Assembly: GCF_029168945.1 (NCBI RefSeq)
Contig: NC_083601.1
Coordinates: forward strand, 73,583,595-73,647,594
Reading direction: 5' to 3'
Length of the DNA stretch: 64,000 nucleotides
Source of the DNA: Cannabis sativa
Lineage: Eukaryota > Streptophyta > Magnoliopsida > Rosales > Cannabaceae
Positions 35,870-48,476 of this stretch are shown piece after piece; within the stretch, counting starts at the first letter, position 1, and each line of letters starts with the position of its first letter. A model generated the notes under the pieces. The model had not been told where the DNA came from, ran no database searches, and saw only the letters and a list, made by a program, of their open reading frames with translations. Position numbers and translations under genes: made by a program.

Positions 35870-36629
35870 AGTACTAACTAAGGCACTAAGACTTTTGTTG
35901 CTCTAATATTGGAGTCCTAAATCGTGAAGACGGATCCAAAGAGGAATTGACCGAACAAGCTTGACAGTGTTCAAATCAGTCGTCCATGGTCTCACTATCA
36001 CATGTTTTTGGTCAAATTGAATCACTCCAACCTCCAAAACATGGTCACGAGTAGCTTCGTCACTAAACTTGATGATAACCAGACCCATAGTCATTCTTGC
36101 CACTTGAACAATCCCAAGGTGACCCCAGATTCACTTGATGAAGCCTTCAAATATAACAATTAGAGGATTTTCTCCAAGGACCATACAAATAACCCCCGTG
36201 CTCCACTTACCAGCTTGCTCTTTCACTTCCTCTATATCAACCTGGGCGATTTTGATGCCATCTTTTACCAATGGCTCTAAGAAACTCAATTTAGGATCTC
36301 GATAGGCTAGGTACTCCTTCGAGAATGATTCCCAATGGGTCTTGGCTGTGTCCTGAACTTGCTCCTGATCTTTGTCGCATTCCATCTCAAATTCAACCTC
36401 CCTAGCCCAACTTTTTCTTGTCTGAGAGCACGAACCTTCAATTGCCAATTCATGAGTCTGACTGTGACTTTTTTGCTGCAGAATTCATTATTTCTATTTC
36501 AAGATTCATTCTCACCATTGAAAAAAAGTCATTATTAACCTCTTCTTTTTCCCCTTGCGTCCCATGACTAGGCTCTAGATCTGGCATTCGAAGTGTTAGT
36601 TTTCATCTCACTCTCTTCTTCTTTGCCAT
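35870..36629 (-). pseudogene. N: LINE ORF1 fragment (DUF4283-like), 5' end retained
   Basis: The minus-strand start ATG 36629-36627 gives MAKKKRVR then a TGA. After a frameshift near 36460 the frame runs LAIEGSCSQTRKSWA, then WSTGVICMVLGENPL and VIFEGFIK. It reaches TGA at 36133-36131 in place of an Arg codon, then continues IWGHLGIVQVARMTMG, FSDEATRDHVLEVGV and VRPWTTDL, with TAG at 35905-35903 where the family has Trp. This pattern is the DUF4283 region found in plant LINE ORF1 proteins. Homology stops at 35870, where M begins. No zinc knuckle or reverse transcriptase part remains. It is inactive. Confidence 0.85.
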
Positions 36630-36892
36630 GGAAGAGAGAAAACGAAAAACTTAGATATTTTTTGATATGGTATTTATTTTTTTGGTTTTGTAGTTCTTAA
36701 CTTGATTATAAAATGTATTTTTCAATTTACTTGCTAGATTAATATGAAGAAGAATAATTATTATTGCATTAGTAATTGGTAGGAAGATACTTAGTCTTAC
36801 TAAAATTTTATTATAAATTGTGATTGTGTATACTTACATAGCATAAAATTCGCAGCAACTACGTAGGTAATGATTTTGATTTGTGGGAGTTG
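36630..36892. other. LINE upstream flank, no gene seen
   Basis: AT-rich sequence between the LINE start and element B. Part may be LINE 5' untranslated region. No other signal. Confidence 0.4.
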
Positions 36893-36897
36893 TGTTT

Positions 36898-38968
36898 TGT
36901 AATGACCGCTCTAGTATTGTGGATTAGAAAAGGCAATTAGCGCTAATTTTTATTATTTTATTATTATTTATGAATTTAGTTATTTTAGATCCCAATATTT
37001 AGAAATAAATATTAGAGTTGTAATTTCTCAATTTCGGAGATTTTATTAAACTCTAGGGGTATTGTTTGATTAATATGTAAAATATGCAATTGTTGTAATT
37101 TTTGCTCGGCGACAACGGAAAATGCGATGGATGGCTAGATTAATCACATGGGTAAGTTTAGAACCCTATTTCATAGTGGGATATATATTGGAGAAAATAG
37201 AATATCGGGCTTTATCGGGGTTATGGATTTGACCATTTTACCCCTAGTTTTGAGAAATACCTATGTTATAACTTGGAGGGCATTTAAGTCATTTCTTTTA
37301 GTTAAAGATAGGTGGCTGCCCTAGATTGTGACACATGGCTAGTTTAATTTCAGCAAAGGAACTAATTTCCTAAGCCTTAAGCAATTAAGGAAAAATCAAA
37401 GGAAATAGAAAGTTCTCCCTTTCCTTCCCTTTCTCTCTTCGAACCCAGCCAAGAACAAGAGGGTTTGCTGCTGAATTTGGTAGTTTCAGCAAGGGATTCA
37501 AGAGAAGTCAAGACAAGGTAAGCCCTAGCTTCTTTTCCCCCTTAGTTCTTGAAATTTTATTTGGTTTCAATATGTGATTTTGAATATTGGTGGCTGTTAG
37601 AGTTAGGTTAAGTTGTAGTTCGAATTTTAAGCTTAATTTGAGTTGATTTTAGGTCCTAGCAACTGGTTTTGATGGTTGGATTAGGTTTTGTGCAAGTTTA
37701 AGCTTTAGGTTCAAATCTTTGATCTTTAATGGCATAATTTGAATTATTGGTTTGTTCTGTGTTTTGTTGGTTGGAAATGGATGTTTATGCATTGTATAGG
37801 TATACTGGAGAGTTTGGTAAAGTTTGGGATTGAATTGAATCAAGGGGGATGATTTTTGGTTCCCGAAGAGAACCTAATTCCGGTTCTGGGTGGTCTGTAC
37901 CAACCGGTCGACCGGTTGGTGACCCAGAACCGGGATGCCGGTTGGGAACCGGTCTGCCTGTTGGGGGATTTTCCAGAACCCTAGTTTTAGCCAATTTTGA
38001 GATATTTAGGGTATTGCCATGAGGTTTATCAATAGGGAAACTTTTAGTTTCAAGTTTTAAGTCCCGGAAAGTGATTTAGCGAGTTACTTATCTGTATTAC
38101 TATTATTGTGATTAGGGCATCCATCTAGCACGTGAATTCCGTTCAGGTCGGCCAGCATACTTGAATTCGGAAAACAGGTAAGAACTGTGTATAATGTGTG
38201 ATATGAATATTCGAATGTATGTATGTGTTAATATATATATACATGCTTATTTGTTGTGATTCATACACTACCAACACTTGTACGGTTGCGATACAGAGTG
38301 CATTGGTAAGGTGTATGATGTTTATAAGTACATCATGGTGTTACCAGCACTTGTACGGAAAAGTACAAGGTGTCTGTGGTACAACACTTAACGGTACTTA
38401 AGGTGCGGTCCATACCCTACCTACACTAGTGTACGATGGTATACTGAGTGCATGTGGTACATGGTACATGGTCGTATCCTAGTTAGAACGTTCATACTCA
38501 TCTGTTAAGCTCTGTAAATAGGTGTATGGGCGCCTATTTACAGGTCGAAAATTATATGATGTGTTATATGCATTTCTTACAGAGTCTGTTGACTCACAGT
38601 TTCTACTTTCCTGTGTAGGTAAATGAAAGGCTATGACTGAACAGGAGTGAACCCGAGCTCAGATGGGATTGTACATGTCAAGCGGCGCGACCTGGAGTGT
38701 TCGGTCTCGGGACATCTGGGAGTTGTATTTTGAAAGTCGCTGTGCGACCTAGAATTTGTGTATTTTGAAATGTATAATTTGAAAAGTAAATTTTATAAGG
38801 TTTGAAAACGGGATCCCGGAATTTGTAAATATTATATTATATTACAAAGTTTAATAATTAAAGCAAAAGTTTTAATTTAACACGTTTTTCGAGAAATATC
38901 TTTGATTAGCAAAGATTGCACAATAATTGAAAAAGCACTGTAGCGTGCCTTAGCTTTAGGGCGTTACA
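36898..38968 (+). repeat. B 5' LTR
   Basis: 2071 bp. From about 37245 to 37800 it is only loosely similar to A, while both flanks are nearly identical. The palindrome at 37899-37920 is intact. Confidence 0.95.
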
Positions 38969-38972
38969 ATTT

Positions 38973-38984
38973 TGGTATCAGAGC
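38973..38984 (+). promoter_or_regulatory. B primer-binding site, initiator tRNA-Met
   Basis: TGGTATCAGAGC just after the 5' LTR. Confidence 0.95.
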
Positions 38985-39241
38985 CGCCAGGTTTGTCTAC
39001 CGAAGCTTGCTATGACATGTACAATCTTCATCAGAGAAAGCTCGGTTCACGGTTCAGTAAGCCCGTACTTGTTTAGTATTTTAAATAAATATGAATATGA
39101 GAGCATGTTAGGAAGCATATTAGATTTTAATTAATTATTTTAAAGTGCGTTGCCTTAGAATCCATAAGTGCGGTAGAAAGTTTGTAATGGGGTCGTTGCC
39201 TGACCAGACTGACTTACTAATTGACAGGTTTGTCCTATAGT

Positions 39242-40053
39242 ATGGACACCTGGTGCAATATGGGGAGTCTGGATAGTGTGGTCAGGGCTAGTAACGGTTG
39301 GAGAGAATGGAGTTTGAGTTCTCCCCGCAACCAAGGTGAAAGCCTTTGGATGGCTTCTGATGGGAGTGATGGTCGTTCGTCACAGGCTTCGTGGGAGTTG
39401 GAGAAAAGATTCGCAGAAATGGAAGCTATGATTCAACGACACGATGAGGAGATTCAGAGGTTGAAACAACAAAGGTTTCCTGTATTACCTTTACCTCGTA
39501 TGCCAGGCATTCTCAATTCGGTATTACCAGCAGAGTATAGTATGGCTGATAACCAAGTGGGATCATGGCATGAGAAAATTTGGATAAATGAACCTACAGT
39601 CTTTCAGGGAGATTCAGATATGGAGAATGCTCTCTGGACTGGAAGCTCTAAAGAATGTATTTTAGGACCTCAAGAGGTAATGCCACGAAATCGGGATACC
39701 GCTTGCCATATTTCTAGTTATGGCAGAAGTGGTAGGGGCTCCATGGTTGAGCAGAAGAGTAAACCTACGTCATCAATGGTGGGTTTAAAAGGAACAAGCG
39801 GTTCCGGGGAAATCGAGGCAAGGGTGTACGCAAGGATTATTCTTACCCTGAGTGCCCGCGATGTAAGAAACATCATCCCGGAGAGTGCAACCGAAAAGCA
39901 TGCTTCCTGTGTGGCATGGTTGGGCACTTTAAGAGAAATTGCCCTCAGGCAAAGAAAGATAAGTGGAAGCTGGAAGTAAAGCCTGTACTTGCTCAGACAT
40001 TTGTTATCACTCAGGCTGATGTTGCATCCAGTCCTTCTATGGTGAAAGGTTAG
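39242..40053 (+). pseudogene. B gag-like region, frameshifted
   Basis: It matches A gag from ATG 39242. A one-base deletion near 39790 (TTTAAAAGG, where A has TTTAAAACGG) shifts the frame before the Cys/His region, so the CCHC knuckle is read only in another frame. The shared TAG before protease is at 40051-40053. Confidence 0.8.
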
Positions 40054-41169
40054 CTTCTTATCAGCAACTCCCATTTTAATGTATTATTTGACTTTGGGAC
40101 TATATACTCGTATGTAGTATCAAGAGTATTTAATCTTTTGGATAGACTTTATGATTTTTTTTTAAGAGGGTTTGGAACCTTAATGCCTAGCGGGGAATTG
40201 GTGATCTCTAATAGGCGCTTTAGGTCTATGCCAATTGGGATCGAAGATAGGGAATTGAGTATTAACCTTATAGAATTGAAATTAACGGAGTTTGATATTA
40301 TACTGGGAATGGATTTTCTATCCAAGTATTCGGTCCGTATAGATTGTAGGCGTAAAATGGTGATTTTTCAACCGGAGGGTGAAGATCCATTTGTTTATGT
40401 TGGATCGGTTCAGGGGTCTCGGATCCCGGTTATTTCTGTGTTGAGGGCTAGGGATTTACTATGCAATGGTTGTGTAGGATTTCTAGCGGTGGTATTTGAC
40501 TCCAGCAGACCTGAAACATTTGGGCCTGAGGTAGTCCGGGTGGTTAAAGATTTTCTTGATGTGTTCCCCGAGGAGTTGCCGGGATTGCCGCCACAGCGAG
40601 AGATTGACTTTTTAATTGATTTGGTACCTGGAGTCGAACTTGTTTCTAAAGCTCCATATAGAATGGCTCCGGCAGAACTCGAGGAGCTTAAGTTACAACT
40701 TCAGGGGATGCTTGACATTGGATTTATTCGACCCAGTGTATCGCCCTGGGGAGCTCCGGTTCTTTTTGTGAAAAAGAAAGATGGTTCCCTCAGAATGTGT
40801 ATTGATTATCGGGAACTAAACAAGCTGACGATTAAGAACAAGTACCCGTTGCCCAGGATTGATGATTTGTTCGATCAGCTTCAGGAAAAGGTAGTGTTTT
40901 CGAAGATTGATTTACGGTCTGGTTATCATCAACTTAGAATTCGGGAGAAGGACATACCAAAGACTGCTTTTAGAACCAGATATGGGCTCTATGAGTTTCT
41001 GGTAATGTCATTCGGATTGATTAATGCTCCTGCGGTCTTTACAAATCTTTTGAATAGAGTATTCGAGAATTTTCTCGATAACTACGTTGTAGTGTTTATC
41101 GATGATATTCTTGTATACTTTAAACCAGAAAGAAAGCACGAGCGTCATCTTCGGGTGGTATTACAGTGA
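40054..41169 (+). pseudogene. B protease and reverse transcriptase region
   Basis: 371 codons nearly identical to A: the altered protease triplet in [13 protein letters not shown] blocks [11 protein letters not shown] and [15 protein letters not shown], and the catalytic FIDDILVY. It ends at the same TGA (41167-41169) as A. Confidence 0.9.
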
Positions 41170-42182
41170 ATTAGGGACCACAAGTTGTATGCAGAGCTTA
41201 AAAGTGCGAATTCTGGTTGTTCGGGGTGTCCTTTCTGGGTCATATTGTTGAGGGGAATGGGATTATGGTTGATCCAAACAAGGTGGAGTCGGTGAAGAAT
41301 TGGCCGAGGCCCAAGTCTGTGATAGAAATTTGAAGTTTTCTCGGTTTAGCAGGGTATTATCGATGTTTCGTTGAAGGATTCTTTAAAATTTTTATGCCCT
41401 AACCGAATTGACCAAGAAAAAAAAATAAGAGATTTGTGTGGTCAGATAAATGTGAAACAAGTTTTCAGGAGTTAAAATAACGTTTGATAACAGCTCCGGT
41501 GTTAGCTTTTCCATCAGATCAAGAGAAATTTGTAGTTTTTGTGATGCATCCAGACAAGGTCTGGGATGTGTTCTGATGCAAGCCAACAGAGTTATAGCTT
41601 AAGCTGTTCATCAACTGAAAGATTATGGGCAGTGCTATTCAACTCATGAGTTAGGTCATGCTGCTGTGGTTTTGTTTTTAAGATATGATGACATCATCTT
41701 TATGGTAAAAGTGTGAAATTTATATTAATCATAAGAGTTTCAAATACTTTGTCATCCAGAAGAATTTAAACATGAGGTGGAGAAGATGGCTGGTTTTGGT
41801 TAAAGACTACAATAGCGAGATTTTGTATTACCCCGGAAAGGCCAGCGATGGGGCCGATGCGTTGAGTAGAAAGAATTGCAGGTAAGTTTGTACTACTGTT
41901 TTAATAGCCCTTAACTAGCCTCTGAAATGGTTAACGCATGGGTTGAATTCATAGTTGGAAAGTTACACAATTTAATATTTCAATCTGATCAATTAGAAAG
42001 GATCAGAAAAGCGCAATTGGAATACCTAGAACTACGGGAATGTATGATTCAGTAAGGGGCATAGTGAACGGATTTGCAGAATCAGCTCACTTTCTACTAG
42101 TGAAAGCTACATATTCAGTGGATTAATAGGCTGAGTTGTATGCAAGGGGATCGTTTATTTCCATAAAGCCCCTAAATTTATT
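41170..42182 (+). pseudogene. B RNase H and integrase region with deletion
   Basis: RNase H remnants end in GADALSRK near 41870. At about 42019 the sequence jumps, relative to A, across 373 bases bounded by the direct repeat AATTGGAATAC. The integrase zinc-binding region and the start of the catalytic core, including its first Asp, are missing. Confidence 0.85.
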
Positions 42183-43072
42183 GTGTCAGATAGGAATCCA
42201 AAGTTTACATCAAAGTTTTGGGTGAGTCTTCAGAAGGCTATGGGTACCAAGTTAAAGTTTAGCACAGCCTTTCACCCTCAGACTGATGGTCAGTCAGAAA
42301 GAACTATCCAGATTTTAGAAGATTTACTGCGAGCCTGTGTCATGGACTTTGAGGGTTCATGGAGTAAGTACTTGCCTTTAATTGAATTCTCCTACAACAA
42401 CAGTTACCAAAGTACAATAGGGATGGCTCCCTATGAGATGTTATATGGTAGAAAATGTCGTTCTCCTATTCATTGGGGACGAGACAGGAGAAAGGAAGTA
42501 CCTGGGTCTAGAGTTGGTACAAAAGACCAATGAAGCTATTGATAAGATTAAGGCTCAGATGCTTGCTTCTCAAAGCAGGCAGAAAAGTTATGCTGATCCG
42601 AAGCGCAGAGATGTCACATTTCAGGCAGGGGAACATGTTTTCCTGCGAGTTTCACCCATGAAGGGTATTAGGCGCTTCGGGAAGAAGGGTAAGTTAAGAC
42701 CTAGGTTCATTGGGCCATTTCAGATACTCGAGAAAGTCGGGCAGGTAGCGTATCGGCTAGCCTTACCACCAGCATTATTAGCTGTTCATGACGTATTTCA
42801 CATCTCTATGTTAAGAAAATACGTGTCAGACCCGACTCATGTCTTGAGTTATGAAGCCCTTGAACTACAACCAGACTTATCCTATGAAGAACAACCTGTT
42901 CAGATTTTGCATAAAAAAAAAAAAAAAAAGTTCTTTGGAACAAAATTATTGCATTGGTTAAGGTGCTCTAAAGGAACAATAAGGTGGAAGAAGCCACCTG
43001 GGAGTTGGAGTCGGATATGAGGACTCAGCATCCAGAGCTATTCAGGTTAGATTTCGAGGACGAAATCCTATT
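42183..43072 (+). pseudogene. B integrase core end and chromo-like tail
   Basis: An open frame from about 42183 carries [12 protein letters not shown] and [11 protein letters not shown], the second Asp and the Glu of the integrase triad. This stretch is open in B but frameshifted in A. It hits the shared frameshift near 42480, and the second frame continues to the tail. There an A17 run (42913-42929) breaks the chromo-like domain; A has a mixed A/G sequence at that place. Confidence 0.85.
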
Positions 43073-43086
43073 AACGGGGGGATAAT
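43073..43086 (+). promoter_or_regulatory. B polypurine tract
   Basis: AACGGGGGGATAAT before the 3' LTR, identical to A. Confidence 0.85.
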
Positions 43087-45158
43087 TGTAATGACCGCTC
43101 TAGTATTGTGGATTAGAAAAGGCAATTAGCGCTAATTTTTATTATTTTATTATTATTTATGAATTTAGTTATTTTAGATCCCAATATTTAGAAATAAATA
43201 TTAGAGTTGTAATTTCTCAATTTCGGAGATTTTATTAAACTCTTGGGGTATTGTTTGATTAATATGTAAAATATGCAATTGTTGTAATTTTTGCTCGGCG
43301 ACAACGGAAAATGCGATGGATGGCTAGATTAATCACATGGGTAAGTTTAGAACCCTATTTCATAGTGGGATATATATTGGAGAAAATAGAATATCGGGCT
43401 TTATCGGGGTTATGGATTTGACCATTTTACCCCTAGTTTTGAGAAATACCTATGTTATAACTTGGAGGGCATTTAAGTCATTTCTTTTAGTTAAAGATAG
43501 GTGGCTGCCCTAGATTGTGACACATGGCTAGTTTAATTTCAGCAAAGGAACTAATTTCCTAAGCCTTAAGCAATTAAGGAAAAATCAAAGGAAATAGAAA
43601 GTTCTCCCTTTCCTTCCCTTTCTCTCTTCGAACCCAGCCAAGAACAAGAGGGTTTGCTGCTGAATTTGGTAGTTTCAGCAAGGGATTCAAGAGAAGTCAA
43701 GACAAGGTAAGCCCTAGCTTCTTTTCCCCCTTAGTTCTTGAAATTTTATTTGGTTTCAATATGTGATTTTGAATATTGGTGGTTGTTAGAGTTAGGTTAA
43801 GTTGTAGTTCGAATTTTAAGCTTAATTTGAGTTGATTTTAGGTCCTAGCAACTGGTTTTGATGGTTGGATTAGGTTTTGTGCAAGTTTAAGCTTTAGGTT
43901 CAAATCTTTGATCTTTAATGGCATAATTTGAATTATTGGTTTGTTCTGTGTTTTGTTGGTTGGAAATGGATGTTTATGCATTGTATAGGTATACTGGAGA
44001 GTTTGGTAAAGTTTGGGATTGAATTGAATCAAGGGGGATGATTTTTGGTTCCCAGCAGTAGAACCGGAATTCCGGTTCTGGGTGGTCTGTACCAACCGGG
44101 CCGACCGGTTGGTGACCTGAAGCCGGGATGCCGGTTGGGAACCGTGCCCGTTGGGGGATTTTCCAGAACCCTAGTTTTAGCCAATTTTGAGATATTTAGG
44201 GTATTGCCATGAGGTTTATCAATAGGGAAACTTTTAGTTTCAAGTTTTCAGTCCCGGAAAGTGATTTAGCGAGTTACTTATCTGTATTACTATTATTGTG
44301 ATTAGGGCATCCATCTAGCACGTGAATTCCGTTCAGGTCGGCCAGCATACTTGAATTCGGAAAACAGGTAAGAACTGTGTATAATGTGTGATATGAATAT
44401 TCGAATGTATGTATGTGTTAATATATATATACATGCTTATTTGTTGTGATTCATACACTACCAACACTTGTACGGTTGCGATACAGAGTGCATTGGTAAG
44501 GTGTATGATGTTTATAAGTACATCATGGTGTTACCAGCACTTGTACGGAAAAGTACAAGGTGTCTGTGGTACAACACTTAACGGTACTTAAGGTGCGGTC
44601 CATACCCTACCTACACTAGTGTACGATGGTATACTGAGTGCATGTGGTACATGGTACATGGTCGTATCCTAGTTAGAACGTTCATACTCATCTGTTAAGC
44701 TCTGTAAATAGGTGTATGGGCGCCTATTTACAGGTCGGAAATTATATGATGTGTTATATGCATTTCTTACTGAGTCTGTTGACTCACAGTTTCTACTTTC
44801 CTGTGTAGGTAAATGAAAGGCTATGACTGAACAGGAGTGAACCCGAGCTCAGATGGGATTGTACATGTCAAGCGGCGCGACCTGGAGTGTTCGGTCTCGG
44901 GACATCTGGGAGTTGTATTTTGAAAGTCGCTGTGCGACCTAGAATTTGTGTATTTTGAAATGTATAATTTGAAAAGTAAATTTTATAAGGTTTGAAAACG
45001 GGATCCCGGAATTTGTAAATATTATATTATATTACAAAGTTTAATAATTAAAGCAAAAGTTTTAATTTAACACGTTTTTCGAGAAATATCTTTGATTAGC
45101 AAAGATTGCACAATAATTGAAAAAGCACTGTAGCGTGCCTTTGCTTTAGGGCGTTACA
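43087..45158 (+). repeat. B 3' LTR
   Basis: 2072 bp and the same middle block as the B 5' LTR. It differs from the 5' LTR mainly in the CCGG-rich segment (44050-44150), where the palindrome is broken. Confidence 0.95.
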
Positions 45159-45163
45159 TGTTT

Positions 45164-45761
45164 AGTCATTGTGATTTATTGAATTAAAGTTTTCATATTT
45201 TGATTTAGGGTTCCATAGAATTTGAACTAGGTGAATTTTCCATAAAATCAAGACTAAAAAAAAAAGAAGAGGGTGAAAAATAATATATTGATAAAAAGAA
45301 TGTAAGTACATATAACAATCCCCTCTTTTGAACTACATTTGTACAAAACAATCTTAAGGACATGTCAAAATGTCATTAGATAAAGAAAAAAAAAAAGTTC
45401 ACCATGGATTCCTCATATATGTATTCTATATAAAGTGTGGCTATGTAAAAGAACTTTTGGTTTAATGGTGTTTTTTAATTTTCTACGTTAACTTTAATAG
45501 AGTATGTTATTACTTAACAGAATATGCTATTATTTAACAGAATATTCTTTATTAATTTTATAGTATTATTATTATATATATTTAAAAAAAATTATATAAA
45601 TATTTTTCTTTAATTTTCTCATCTTTTAAATTTTTTTATTAGTTTTATATAGATATATTATTTTTAACAAATATCAAAAAATAATAAATAAATCAAATTA
45701 CCTAAACTATCACCTTTTTTTTTTCAAATTTTCTTATTATTTTTAAAATAAACAAATAGAT
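45164..45761. other. AT-rich spacer between B and H
   Basis: No gene seen. A short direct repeat, TAACAGAATAT with CTATTATT nearby, lies at about 45515-45545. Confidence 0.5.
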
Positions 45762-45766
45762 ATTAA

Positions 45767-47670
45767 TGTTGGGTTTTTATGCCCTAAATAAAACTCTTTA
45801 CAATCTGATTAGTTATCAATATAAGAAATTTGAAGTGATTGATGTTTGCATGAATTTTACATGCTAATGGTTTAATATGTTTATTACATTCATACACACA
45901 AAATCAGTTAAATCCAGATCATATGTTTATTCACAATTACAGTATCGTCAACATAGTGGAATGTAATTGTGATCATATGAATCAAAAGTTTTGGTCCCTG
46001 TTTCATCAGTGTTATTGGATTTACACTAATGTGATAATCAGCGATGATGTGTACTTACACTTGGAGTAAGTGTTATGTTCTTTCCAGGACATTAGTAAAG
46101 TATACTAGTTTCGAATGTATGGAGTATACATTGGACTGGACAGATATTGCAACTAAGTTAAGATATTACAAACTTACCGTTATACATATCTTTCCAAGTC
46201 AATATCAGTAGTTGATCTTAAGATTAAAAGAATCTAAATCCTGATATGCTAGGGCTCAACTCAGGAGTGCTATTCATGTTCTTTGATTTATTAGTTAAGC
46301 CTACTTTTGGGTCAGGGTGATACGTATATTTTGGGAACATGATAGTATGATTGAGTGGGAGTGCTGAACATAAATATGTAATCTATAGCTTCTACTGGTG
46401 TATAGAAGTCAAGTGATGATTCCCTTCGAGCTTAGCAAATAGAAGTAAATGGATGAGCTCTTATTTAACTGACTAATTATTAGATCATTAAACACCATTT
46501 ACAGGTAGCTAAGTGTTTTAAGGGGCAAAATACATTGAGGGGTGAGAACGGTAAAGAAATCCCATCTCGATGTAGATCATCTATATAGAGGATCTTTAAA
46601 TCACAATAAGATTATAACAATGGTTAAATGAGATAGTATATTGATATCGTGGAACATACAATATGCTCTATATAAGTCTGAGAGTGCAATTCTAAGTTCT
46701 AAGAGTGGATTCAACGAAGAATTAATAAGTAGGAATTTACTTGGTAAATTTGGTTCACTTATTGGAAGCTCAGCATATAGATCCATGGTCCCCATTCTAG
46801 TTGAGAACATTCTGCTTGTAAGACTCATTAATTGATTCGTGATTGATCAATTATAATTCTAAAGTTAGACTATGTCTAATTTTATGAATTTTCACTAAGC
46901 AGGGGTGAAATTGTAAAGAAAATAGTTTCTAGGTTTATTTATTTATTAATGGACTTTTTATGTCTAATTAATAATTAAATTAAATGACAATATTATTTAA
47001 TAATCTATTTTAGTTATTAAATAATTAGTTTTGGCATTTAAAAGGTTAGAATTGGAAAATTGGCATTTTTGAGAAAATAGAGATAAAATTTGATAAAACT
47101 GCAAAATCAAGTGAGGCCCATTACTACACCTTGGCCGGCCACTATATGGAGTTTTTCAAATTAATATTTTCATTACTTTAATGCCAAATAATTCCTAACC
47201 TAAACCTAGTAGTTGCCTATAAATAGAAAGTGATGGCTCAGTCAAATTACACAAGTTTTCACAAGCTTTTCTGACAGAAATTTCTCTCTTCAGAAAAACT
47301 GAGCCTTCCCCACTTTCTATACCTGGCCGAAATCCCTTTCTCTTTTCTCCTTCATCAATTTCGTGACCCTAGTGAAAGAGTAAGTGCCCACACACAGCAA
47401 GCAGTAACTCAATCATAGATTGGAAGACTGTGAAGGATCAAAACTTGAAGAAGAAGGACATTCGGGCTCAGATCTTGATTATACTCTGCTACAGAAAGGA
47501 TACAAGGGTTAGAGATCTGAGTGGAAGGAGACATTAATTCCGCTGCATCAATGTAAGGTTTTCTTAACTTTATATGTGTTTAATTTATCGTTTTAGAAAG
47601 TTCATATTTAGGATGTTTAAACAACATACTTGTGAGTAGATCTAAGATCCTGGTAAAATAATTTCCAACA
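45767..47670 (+). mobile_element. Solo LTR H, C/G subfamily
   Basis: 1904 bp, TGTTGGG to CCAACA, with perfect target duplication ATTAA (45762-45766 and 47671-47675). The TATA box CCTATAAATAG is at 47216-47226. The internal region has been lost by LTR-LTR recombination. Confidence 0.95.
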
Positions 47671-47675
47671 ATTAA

Positions 47676-48471
47676 TTACTTACTATTCTTAAACTATATA
47701 TATCTAAGCTATGCTTATTAATTTTATAATTTAATTATATTTAAATTTTCTTAATTTTATTTCTCTCATCATAGAGTGTTCTTTTCTTACCACTTTAGTT
47801 TATAAGTTTATTAAGAACGAAATAGTTAATATTCTAATTAATGAATTTTAATTCAATAATCTAAAATTTAATTAATTTATGTGTTAATGATAACATAATA
47901 CTCTGAAGTATTTATTTAATTATTAACTTTTATTCATAATTTTTAAATTTAATTTTAGTTATTCATAATTATATTCCAATATTTCCATATTGTTTTTATA
48001 ATATATATAAAAGTTATTTGATATCCATGCAGTGTTGGAGATATTAAGATTGTTGAAAGTCGTTATAAGAAAAAATATCAAAGTTCTAGCACATATGTAT
48101 TGCAGATTTTTTTTTCTTTAGAGATACTATAGATTATTTATTATTTATCGAATACAAAATTTATTATTTTTCCTTCTTCTAAGAGTCAAACAAACGATTA
48201 TGAGAGTTTTTTTAATAAAATTAATTAACTAAATTTAAATGAGTGTAATTTTATTAATACTAAAATAATTATGAGTATATATATATATAATATATTTGAA
48301 AAATATGTCTTTAATTGATTCATTGAATTTTAAAGTCGTTTTCTACATTAGCATAATCTAATAATAATTTTTGGATTATTTTCTGAAAATATTTACAAAT
48401 CTATAGATTCACCCCTAATAAAAATAAATTTGTATTACTTCAAATCAATTATGTACATCCACTTTATAGTT
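47676..48471. other. AT-rich spacer between H and G
   Basis: No gene and no element recognised. A short TA run lies near 48281. Confidence 0.5.
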
Positions 48472-48476
48472 TAATG

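Larger units (their letters stand above)
36898..45158 (+). mobile_element. Element B: defective Ty3/gypsy retrotransposon, sister of A
   Basis: 8261 bp with perfect target duplication TGTTT (36893-36897 and 45159-45163), LTRs of 2071 and 2072 bp, primer site and polypurine tract. The internal region is near-identical to that of A, including its stops and frameshifts. It also has a 373-bp integrase deletion and a one-base gag frameshift of its own. Its LTRs carry a middle block clearly different from that of A. Confidence 0.95.
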
